DNA from: Jacaranda mimosifolia
Taxonomy: Eukaryota; Streptophyta; Magnoliopsida; Lamiales; Bignoniaceae
DNA length: 64,000 bases
Assembly: GCA_018894105.1 (NCBI GenBank)
Contig: CM032133.1
Location: 16,816,501-16,880,500, forward strand
Reading direction: 5' to 3'
A program made the translations under genes and the position numbers. How positions within the stretch are numbered: position 1 is the stretch's first letter; every line of letters begins with the position of its first letter. Below the pieces are notes generated by a model, which was given only the letters and a program-made list of their open reading frames with translations, was not told where the DNA came from and made no database searches. Positions 22,797-32,039 of this stretch are shown one piece after another.

Positions 22797-24349
22797 TTAG
22801 AAGGGCTTCTGCATGTAACCAAACATGTCTTGGAACAGAGACATCTGGTCATTACACTGCATCTGGGAGCTGAAAGTGTCATCTTGAAAGCCATCAATGT
22901 AATTGAGCTGAAAATCAAGATGATTTTCAAACTCATTCCACTTAGCTGCACTCTGGACCTCCTTAAACTCGGGCGACAAAACGTGCTCAGAGCTACTCGA
23001 GTCGGTATGCAACTTAGGTACTGACTCGGATGTGTCGAAATGCATGTAGTCATTCATCCTTTGTGATGCCAACGACTGTGGCGCCAGCACCATCGGCGCC
23101 ATTGTTACCACCCCGTTATATGGGAATGCATTCACCTTCGGCTTTTGTTCTTCGCTATCTGAGAATTGCACTGCCTCCTGATCCACATTGGAATGCTTCT
23201 CCAGGGTCCCTTTCTTGTTGTATATTCGACACAATACCCAATCATCGAGCTGCAATATCAAAGATTTCAAATGATCAATATATAGTTCCATGTCTTGAGA
23301 AAATTTTGTGAACTTTCAACAGCAATGAACAAGGAAGGTTCAACAACACAAGATTTCACTTTACTAGGCTTATCAAAGTAAGTCGTTGAAGCACTAAGGC
23401 TCAATTTATCACCAAATCAACCCAAAATAATGGGAAACAAAAGGACAAGGTATAAAAGCAAGTACCCTCAGATTGTTTCTCTTGCCAGCTGATCTATCCA
23501 CATTAGCCAGGCGGTATTCGTGCATAATCCAATTGGTTTTGACTCCTCTTGGAGCTTTTCCAGCATAAAACACCAGAGCCTTCTTGATTCCCAGAGTCTT
23601 CGGCTTCCCCACCGGCTTATCGGCTCCTGTGGCTTTCCAGTAGCCTGTTCCAGCCGCCCGGTTTGGCCGTGAACCGTTAGGATACTTCCGGTCTCTTGGA
23701 GAGAAGAAATACCACTCCTTTTCACCATACAGTGACATGCCTGTTGTCATAAACCATCCAATATTTAGGAACCAAATATCAATAGCCAGAGGGGGTAAAA
23801 ACTGAAAAATTTACCATTGCAAGACAAAAGATTTCATAAGAAAAACATTTTCTTGAAAATGAAATATTGGAAAATTTTCCAAAATTATTAAGCTGGGATT
23901 ATGTTATTTTAGTTGTCCCTCCCCTCCTCAAGCAATTCTCCAAACTACGGGAGAAGACAGAATTTCCAAAATTATAGAAAATTTTGCTCTTTAAAAATGA
24001 AGAATTTCAGGGGATTAACTCACAATTCACAATCCCATTAAGCCCAAGCAGGCAAAAAAAGGAAAAACGGATAGTGACTACAGATTCACCTTCCAAAAAT
24101 TAATTTCTTTGAACAAATTTACAATACAAAGAAAATGAAGAAAAGCCCGGGGAGGAGAGGAAAAAAAAAAAAAGTCATACCAGGAAGTTCCCATGGATCA
24201 AACTTGTAGAGATCAATCTCAGCTATGATAGGGACAGCAATCTGCTGCCCGGCGCACCTTCGGCAGAGATAATGCACCACCAGCTCCTCGTCCGTCGGAT
24301 GGAACCTGAACCCCGCCGGCAAATTCAATTGATGATCACCACCCTTCAT
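22797..24349 (-). CDS. ATAF-type NAC transcription factor
   Basis: Complete three-exon gene on -: exon 1 24349-24181, exon 2 23740-23466, exon 3 23249-22797, all with GT-AG introns. The coding length is 897 nt (298 residues). Residues about 10-155 form the NAC DNA-binding and dimerisation domain with its five subdomains: [64 protein letters not shown] and [10 protein letters not shown], ending [13 protein letters not shown]. The C-terminal 145 residues are acidic and serine-rich and end MFGYMQKPF, the ending typical of the ATAF subfamily (ATAF1/2, NAC2-like), which are nuclear regulators in drought, ABA, wounding and pathogen responses. Introns at the usual two NAC positions and an unbroken frame indicate a working gene. 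It faces a Mutator-like element 0.7 kb downstream. Confidence 0.95.
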
Positions 24350-24495
24350 TCACTCTTGAAAAATCTTCTTGTTTTGATTTCTTCTTGGAATATATTTGTG
24401 TAGACTAGACTTTTCTCAGTTTGAGCTCAACTCTTCTGCTCCTCTAGTTTGCTGTGAGCCTGCTCTGAAACGAAGAAATATGAAACCCCTGGGCT

Positions 24496-24505
24496 GTATA
24501 TATAC
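24496..24505 (-). promoter_or_regulatory. TATA box of the NAC gene
   Basis: The minus-strand GTATATATAC lies about 150 bases upstream of the ATG at 24349, in a GC-richer context. Transcription would start near 24465-24470 and give a leader of about 120 nt. No other TATA candidate is as well placed. Confidence 0.6.
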
Positions 24506-24571
24506 ACAGGCGGGGAGGGAGGAGAGGAATTGTCGTCATCCCGACTTCCATGTAGTATTTTTGTTTTACTC

Positions 24572-24577
24572 CACGTG
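24572..24577. promoter_or_regulatory. G-box (CACGTG) in the NAC proximal promoter
   Basis: CCACGTGGGT context, about 70 bases upstream of the TATA box. CACGTG with such flanks is bound by bZIP/ABF and bHLH factors, in keeping with the ABA and stress control known for ATAF-type NACs. The regulatory role is inferred. Confidence 0.5.
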
Positions 24578-24699
24578 GGTCATTGCATCTGTTCAAAGAA
24601 AATACTATTCTAAAATTCGTGTTATTTATTTTCTGGTATCTTTGGAAAAATCGTGTCTGTGTGTGTTGGTGGGCGTGGGTTAGCCGTTTGTGTGTGGAA

Positions 24700-25869
24700 T
24701 TGAGCGTGGTGGCGCGCATGCCTGGGCTGGTCCACTGACTCACGATTTTAAGTTGTTCAAATATTTATTTTTTTTATTTTGTTTTTATATTTATTTAATG
24801 ACAAACTTTTGGATCATCATTCTATGTCAAATGTAAAAAGTTTTCTAATTATTCACCATTACAATTTAAAGATGAAACCTTTTCAGAAATATTTGGTATT
24901 TAACATGTATAAGTATTAAATTTTTTTCATAGAGTTGCATCAAAAAAATCAATCCAATACATAAAAATGAATAATCTACAATTTCACAATGTACAAGTAA
25001 AATACAAATATAAAATAATTATTTGAAACAAAAATATGATCTATTTTTTTTATTATTTGTATATATATCGTCTTTATTCTTTTTTAAGTTATTCAAAATT
25101 TTTGATATCTTTAAATGATTTAATTTATAATTATAACATACATACTTTGAAATAACTATTTACAATTAGGATTTTTTTTATTTGTATAAAAGTCAATTAA
25201 CACTTGTAAATAATTTTGACATTTTGGGTTTTAAAGAAACATGAAAAATATTTATTTAAAATGGGTTATTAGTCACTAATTGTTATATGAAATATATAAT
25301 GCGTGTCCTAATTTTTCACGTCAGAAGTACAAATATTATTCATTAATCTCATCATGTATATAAATAAAAAAAATTAAAATTATTTATATGTGTGTGTATT
25401 ATACGAGTATACTATAAATTTTAATTAATAAAATATTTATTAAATTCAATACGCATGTTTTAATAACTTTTCTAGTAGAAAAATCTGAAGCCGACCCAGT
25501 TTGTCATACTACGAAATTTAAAACCATTTTATATTTTTCATAAAGTTTTATAGTCTTAAATCTTTTAAATTTTAATAATTACTATTTTCTTTATTTCTTG
25601 ATATTAAACTAATTTAATAAAAAGATTTACTAAGTCAGTCAAGTTAATAACAAATGGATATTAGAATTTGGACAAGACCGTGTAATATTGTGTAAACGAA
25701 GTAAGACAGATTTGATTTTTTAATGCACTACTATTCAATTTATATAATTTTCTTATTAATTTGTTCAATTTTTTGTTAAAAGGCAAATATTTAAAGACAC
25801 GGAAAGAGAAATGGCAACCTTACCACAACTTTTTTGCTTTTCATCTATTATCATTTAATATTATTTTTA
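24700..25869. other. Upstream intergenic DNA of the NAC gene
   Basis: Very AT-rich. No open frame, repeat boundary or transposon end recognised. Confidence 0.5.
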
Positions 25870-26230
25870 GTAAAGTCGGCGTTTGCTTGGGGCGAAAGGC
25901 GTTTTCGGGTGGGGGCTGGTAGCTGACCGCAGCCAAACAAAGGGACGAACTGACGGTCTAATCAGGAGATGCCACGTGGGATGAGGAGCCCCACGTGCGG
26001 GTTATGCGTCACTGCTTTCGTCAGCAGCACCCGGATTCTTTTACCCCTGTGAAAAGTCGGCTGGGAACCGTCTATGAGACTGAGATATATATACACATAT
26101 ATATGTATGTGTATGTATATATATATATATTTTTTAAAAATTATTAAAGTGGCCATAATCAACGAATTTTAGTCAGCGTCAAACGCTGACTCACGCGAAC
26201 TTTTCCAGTCGGCCTCTGAAGAAGTTAAAT
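25870..26230. promoter_or_regulatory. GC-rich island with two G-boxes and a TGAC palindrome
   Basis: Stands out from AT-rich surroundings about 1.5 kb upstream of the NAC start. CACGTG occurs at 25973-25978 and 25992-25997, 19 bp apart, and ATGCGTCA lies near 26003. A perfect inverted repeat, GTCAGCGT-caa-ACGCTGAC, lies at 26172-26190 and contains TGAC cores as in W-boxes or bZIP sites. It could be a distal enhancer of the NAC gene or the promoter of an unannotated transcript. Confidence 0.4.
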
Positions 26231-26342
26231 CCGTCTATTCCCACCACCACCCCCCAAAGCCTGCCCATTTATTTTCATAAAATGCTAAAAAGTGCCCATT
26301 CACATAAATTGTAATTATCATTACTGTATTTTGATTAGCTAA

Positions 26343-27083
26343 TGTAGACATATCAATTTTTTTTCCAATTAAAAAGTGATGTGTATAAAATAATATGCTA
26401 GTTATTAATTTAAAATTTTTTTATTTATCTTGGTATTATTAAATTTAATTTCAAAAGATGAATAGTTAATTTTAATTAATACTCTAGTATTTATTTTATG
26501 CTCAAATCAAATATTGATAAGTATCAAAGATAAAGTGTCTATGCCTATGAACTAATCTAATCAAAGATATTTGATACTATCTTTTGATATTTGATATTAT
26601 CTCTTGATATTTGATATTATCTTATCAAAGAGATAACCCTAAAAGAAGTTCAAATCAATCTGTAAGTCTCTCATCAAGCATCTATATAAAGGGCTGATCA
26701 AAGTTCATTCAACACATAGCATAAATTTTAGCAAGTGAGATGAGTTTTGAAGGAGTCCAGCAATTCTCTTAATCAAATTTAAGAAGATTCACGGTGTTCA
26801 AGGCATTTTTCACGGAGCTCATCATATTTTGGTGTTTGATTTGAGATTAAGGTGCAAAGCCTTCGAATTGACGTAATTCCAAAATAAATTGAAGGAGATC
26901 CACGGTGTTCAAGGATTTATCACGGGGCTCATCAAATTTCAAGATCATATTTGGAGGGGAAGAATCACTGGATTAGATTAACGATTAAATCCACAATTGA
27001 TAACTTTGAACTTCATTTTATTTGTATATATTTTTATTTTCTTGTAATTTTATTTATTGCAGACAAAGAAATTTGTGTTTACA
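26343..27083 (+). repeat. 5' LTR of gag-only Gypsy-like element
   Basis: 741 bp, begins TGTAGACA and ends TGTTTACA; homologous to 30413-31234 along its length. A TATA box (CTATATAAAGG, about 26681) is followed by a leader. It contains runs of (TTGATATTTGATATTATC) near 26560-26630. The base after the LTR starts AATTTTTGGCACACGCAG, a plausible primer-binding region. Confidence 0.85.
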
Positions 27084-27151
27084 AATTTTTGGCACACGCA
27101 GTGGAACGATCTCTACCTCTCATCTCTTTCCTTCATCAAGACTGAAGTATC

Positions 27152-28311
27152 ATGGCCGCCAACAAAACTGCAGGACTAAAAATTATTACATCAAATTCCT
27201 CAAGTATTGGAGTAAAAAGTGTTGGCGTCATCACAAGAAGTATGTCCAAGAAGTTGCAATCATCTTCAGAGGTAGTTCCTTCGCTTGCTGTGAAAAAGGT
27301 GTTGCTGTATTTTATTGATATGAATAAAGATGCTGGAGACTCAAAGGAAGAATTTGCATCATCTATTCCCCACTCAACATCAAATTTCTTGAGCATAGTG
27401 ATGGTGATGGTGACAAGTGCTATAACCTTGGAGGAACAAATTGTAAATTTGACAAGGGCTATTGAAGAACTCATAAAGCACATACAAGAGCGAGACTTTC
27501 AAATCTCCAAATTGAAGAACAAAGTGGACAATCTTGATGCTAGCTACATGGTGGAGAAGCAAATTGAGGTTCAGGACAAAGGCGAAACATCCACAAGGAG
27601 ACAACCAGCCAAAAATGAAAAGATTGCAACAAAAGGACTAGAAGTTTCCATTAGACTAATTTCCATCGACCCACTAAAGGAGTTTATCATAGGGGCTATC
27701 AAAGGCAACCTTGATGGAAGTTTTAAGTCATCTATGACTTACTCCAAGCCATATACTCAAATGATTAACTTGAAGATGCCAATTGATTACCAACCCCCAA
27801 AGTTTCAGCAATTCGATGGCAAGAGCAAACCAAAACAGCACGTAGCTCATTTCATTGAAACTTGATAATGCTATGACATATGGAGATCATCTAGTCAAGT
27901 AGTTTATTCGATCATGAAAGAACAATGCTTTTGATTGGTAAATTGACTTGGAGGCAGGCTCCATCAATAGTTGGGGGCAAATGGAATGAGAGTTTCTCAA
28001 TCATTTCTATAGCACTCGAAAGACAATCAACATGATTGAACTTCCCAACTCTCGCCAGTGGAAAGAAGAACTTGTCATTGACTATATCAATCGTTGGAGA
28101 AATTTGAGTCTTAATTGCAAAGATCAATTGTCGAAGGCTTCAGCAATTGAGATGTGTATCTAAGGAATGCACTGGAGGCTAAGCTACATACTTCAAGGAA
28201 TCAAACCAAAATTTTTTGAAGATTTGGCAACGCATGCACATAATATTGACATGAGCATGAATTCTGATAACAAGAAGACTCAAGTGATGCCGATGATGAC
28301 GAAGATGTTAG
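27152..28311 (+). pseudogene. Gypsy gag relic
   Basis: The open frame 27152-27865 (237 codons) starts 68 bases after the LTR. It shows an N-terminal region with VITRSMSKKL, a coiled-coil-like ITLEEQIVNLTRAIEEL segment, and YQPPKFQQFDGKSKPKQHVAHF, the conserved entry to the retrotransposon gag domain. The frame is then interrupted, but the domain continues with NAFDW, FLNHFYSTRKTINMIEL, VIDYINRWR and ILQGIKP...FEDLATHAH to about 28311, across stop codons at about 27863, 27901 and beyond. A CCHC knuckle was not seen. Confidence 0.8.
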
Positions 28312-28358
28312 GGGTAATTAATTTTGATCTTCAAATTCCAGATGCTCCTCGACATAAG

Positions 28359-29245
28359 TAGGGGTGTAAATTCGTGCGGGTTGGGTGGGTTCAGGTTGGG
28401 TTGAAGTAGGGGTGTAACATAAAAATATCAAACCCAAACCCAAACCCAAACCCATCCCAACCCAATGTTAAACCCAAAAGACTCAACCCTAACCTGACCC
28501 ATAAAATTTCGTGTTGAGTTCGGGTTGACTTGATTTTTAGTCAGGTCACCCAATAACCTGATAAACCTGACCTAACCCAACCCAACCTGATCTATTTATT
28601 TTATTTTTCATATTTATAAATTCCAACGTCATAATTGAGTAGAAATTTGATCTACAATAAAATCTAAAATTTGGCACAATAATTAAGGTCTAAGAAACAC
28701 AATAACTTGTCATGTCTATGAGTACTCCAAATACAAAAAAAATAACAAACAATTGTTCAATTAACAATTTTGATGATAGCCATCAAATGATCAAAATGCA
28801 TAATTAACTACAAAATAATGAAAATTAAAGTCGAAAGACAAAAATATATCGAATTCAATCGTCTTTGAATTGGAAGAATGGAAGTGTTATTACTTATTTG
28901 TTAATAATGTTATTGTAATTTGTAAAATTTTAAATTGTAATTGAATTTTCAAAATTTAGATTTTTGGAGATATATATGTATTATTTATATTTTATTTTAA
29001 TTAGTTAAAATTTTTATGTGGGTTGGGTTGGGTCAGGTTTATTGGGTTATTGGGTCACCCACTTATTTTTTTTCAGGTTACGCGGGTTGACCCGAAAACA
29101 ACCCAACCTTATTTTTTTTTTCTCTTGGGTCATTTTCGGGTCTGATCCTATTTGACCCGAACCCAAAAACCCCAAACCCAAATCTAATTTTTTTCAGGTG
29201 GATCATTGTCGTATCATCGGGTTGGGTTTGATTTTGACACCCCTA
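28359..29245. mobile_element. Non-autonomous hAT element nested in the Gypsy element
   Basis: Begins TAGGGGTGTAAA and ends TTTTGACACCCCTA, with 8-bp flanks GACATAAG (28351-28358) and GATATAAG (29246-29253), which differ at one base. The left end is duplicated: a second TAGGGGTGTAA start lies 48 bp in, at 28407, and pairs better with the right end (CATAAAAATATCAAACCC against its inverse). Subterminal regions are dense in AACCCAACCC and GGGTTGGGT. No coding capacity. Confidence 0.8.
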
Positions 29246-29254
29246 GATATAAGC

Positions 29255-29790
29255 CTAAACTGTCAATAATGCTCTCAGATAAAAGCATAAACTATCTAAA
29301 AATTCTCAAGTCTCCATGTCCCCAAATCAAAGATTCAAGTCTCCAAGTCTTCAAATTCAAGACTCAAATCTTCAAGTCTCCAAATTCAAACTCAAGTTTT
29401 CAAGTCTTCAAATACAAACAAGTCTCCAAGTCTCTAAAATCCACGACTTAAGTCTCAAGACTTCAAGTCAAGGCTCAAGTCTCTAAATCTTGAAGTCTAA
29501 GACTCAAATTTTTAAGTCTCCAAATCAAGTCTCTAAGTCTTCAAATTCAAGATCATGTCTCAAGTCTCCAAGTATTCAAACTAAGGCTCAAGTTTCGAAG
29601 TCTTTAAATTCAAAACTCAAATATGCAAATCTCTAAATCCACGACTCAAGTCTTCAAGTCTTCAAATTCAAGACTCAAGTCTTCAGATGTCCAAATTCAA
29701 GACTTAAGTTTTCAAGTTTTCAAATCAAAGACTCAAATCTTCAAGTCTTCAAGTTCAAATCTCAAGTCTTCAAATTCCAAATGTTCCTAG
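29255..29790 (+). repeat. Degenerate CAAGTCTTCAAATTCAAGACTC tandem array
   Basis: Roughly 540 bp of short imperfect units built on CAAGTCTTC, CAAGTCTCCAAG and AAATTCAAGACT, about 20-30 bp per unit. It lies in the 3' non-coding part of the Gypsy-like element, a position where Tat/Ogre-type elements are known to carry tandem repeats. No spacer and repeat regularity of a CRISPR type is present. Confidence 0.7.
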
Positions 29791-30200
29791 ATACGAGCAT
29801 AAATTATCTGAAAATTTTAAATTAAAGTTTTCCTATGTGCTCCTTGATAAGAGCTTAAACTATCAATAAGGCTACTAGATACGTGCATAAACTATCTACA
29901 TATTCAATGTCTCCCCATGTGCTCCTTGATATGAGCTTAAACTTTCAATAAGGCTCCTAGATACGAGCATAAACTATCTAAATATTCAAATTCTCTTCAT
30001 ATACTCCTTGATAAGAATGTAAACTGTCTATTAAGTCAAACTCAAGTAAACCCCTTGATATGATTATAAATTGTCAACCAAGTTCAAGTGGACTCCTTGA
30101 CACGAGTATAAAATGTCTATTTAAGTTAAATATGCTCTTTGGCGCATGAGCCTAAACTGCATGTTACTCCTAGCTTACATGAGTATAAACTGTGTACGAC
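29790..30200 (+). repeat. Array of GATACGAGCATAAACTATC-type units
   Basis: About ten imperfect copies of a unit around CCTNGATACGAGCATAAACT, spaced roughly 30-50 bp apart. Isolated units also lie at 29246-29310, so the hAT element at 28359-29245 probably inserted into this array. No coding potential. Confidence 0.7.
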
Positions 30201-30412
30201 ACTCCCTTTAAAAGGATATTTACTTTGAATTATATTATGACTTAACCCTTTTATTGGGCATCATAGCTTGAGGAATGCTTCGAAGATGTTCTTGGCACAA
30301 ACATATGTGAAAAAAAAATTGGGAAAAAAAGAAAACTTCTCAAATACTTCGAGCTTTACCTCTTTCATGGATGATTGGCACATCTTTCGTCAAGTCTTGA
30401 AGTGAGAGCATT

Positions 30413-31234
30413 TGTAAACATATCAATTTTTTCCCAATTAGAGAGTGATGTGTATAAAATAATATGCTAATTATTAATTCAAAATTTTTTATTTATCTTG
30501 AAATTTATTAAATTTAATTCCAAAAGATGAATAGTTAATTTTAATTAATACTCTAGCATTTATTTTATACTCAAATCAAATATTGATAAGTATCAAAGAT
30601 AAAGTGTCTATGTCTATGGGCCAATCAAATCAAATATATTTGATACTATTTCTTGATATTTGATATTATCTCTTTATACTTGATATTATCTCTTGATATT
30701 CGATATTATCTTATCAAAGAGATAACTCTCAAAGAAGTTCAAGTCAATTTTAAGTCTCCCATCAAGCATCTATATAAAGGGGATGACCAAAGTTCATTCG
30801 ACACACAATACAAATTCCAGCAAGTGAGAGGAGCTTTGAAGGAGTCCAGCAATTCTCTTAATCAAATTTAAAGAGATCCATGGCATTCAAGACGTTCTTC
30901 ATGGAGCTCATAATATTTTGGCATTTGAATCCAGATTAAGCTGCAAAGCCCTCGAAACCGTGGATCTCCTTGAATTTATTTTGGTGTTTGATTCGATATT
31001 AATGTGCAACGCCCTTGAATTGACGTTATTCCAAAATAAATTCAAGGAGATCTATGGTGTTCAAGGCATTCGTCAGAGCTCATCAAATTTCAAGATCATA
31101 TTTGGAGGAAGAGAATCAAATGATTAGATTAAAGATTGAATCCACAATTGATAAGTTTGAACTTAATTTTATTTGTATAGATTTTTCTTGTCTTGTAATT
31201 TTATTTATTGCAGACAAAGAAATTTGTGTTTACA
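30413..31234 (+). repeat. 3' LTR of Gypsy-like element, with 81-bp insertion
   Basis: 822 bp, TGTAAACA...TGTTTACA. It exceeds the 5' LTR by 81 bp, explained by extra DNA at about 30955-31020. That extra DNA consists of an inverted copy of a nearby segment joined to a direct copy of the preceding one; arms 30958-30984 and 31031-31057 are inverted copies matching at 25 of 27 positions. Confidence 0.85.
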
Positions 31235-31330
31235 ATTAAATCAACGAATTTTATTTTAGGAGAATTATGGTTAAAAAGTGAGTCCAATTTAAATTAAAAT
31301 TTATGAAAACTTGTCCCTAAGATAAGCCAT

Positions 31331-31943
31331 TGTTGTGACCCAGAAAGACCAAATAATAAAATTGAGAAATAAAGGCAAAGTAATTCAATGAAAAACACAC
31401 ACAAGATTTACGTAATTCGACGATGTGCCTAATCCACCCAACAAAGATATGAATTTATTGATTCCAAATAAGTGTCAAATACAAATTTAAGTCCTACAAA
31501 TCTCACGAGAACACCCAACACCTTCATTCTAACCTCTATTCTGAGAGAATTCTCAAAAACAGTATAGAACTATATTTTCTAGGGTTCGTTCTTTCTATCC
31601 TTGAACAAAACAAGATTTAAATACCCAAAATGAGCTTGGGCTTTGAGCATTGCACCGTGGCGCACAAAAATTTCACCCTAGTGTGCAAGCCCAAATTTGG
31701 ACAGAATAAATTGCACCAGGGCTCAGAAAATTTGCTCCCTGGCATAAGGTTCCAGAACACCTTGCACTAGGGCGCAACCAGCAGGGCACAAGTCATGACT
31801 CCTTTTGCCCAGAATTTGTGCGTAGGCTAACTCTTTTGCACTAACATCCCATCTAGCTCGATTTTGCACTGTTTTGCACCGCTTCTTTGCCGTTTTCACC
31901 ATTTCTCGCCACTTGTAACTTAAATTTCAAAGTACACTCAACA
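31331..31943 (-). repeat. 3' LTR of Copia retrotransposon B (on -)
   Basis: 613 bp, TGTTGTGACC...ACTCAACA on +, homologous to 34492-35089. Shared landmarks include AAAGACCAAATAATAAAATTG, CTCACGAGAACACCCAACACC and TTTAAATACCCAAAA. Confidence 0.85.
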
Positions 31944-32039
31944 ATTCTCTAGCTTGACTTAAAATTCTCGATCCATCATATTTGTCTTCCCCCCAAAAGG
32001 GCTATCATCTGAGTCTACAAATATTTATCAAATCTAAGC

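Larger units (their letters stand above)
26343..31234 (+). mobile_element. Gag-only Gypsy-like LTR retrotransposon, 4.9 kb
   Basis: Two LTRs (26343-27083 and 30413-31234) bracket a gag relic (27152-28311), then non-coding DNA with two kinds of tandem repeats and a nested hAT element (28359-29245). No protease, RT, RNase H or integrase motif was found, so it would have depended on a related element for copying, like the gag-only (TR-GAG) elements reported in plants. The 5-bp flanks (GCTAA left, ATTAA right) match only partly. The LTRs have diverged moderately, so the insertion is not recent. Confidence 0.8.

Noticed and set aside
29255..30200. Short repeats resembling a CRISPR-like array
   Set aside because: Units are degenerate, lack unique spacers of constant length, and sit inside a plant retroelement.
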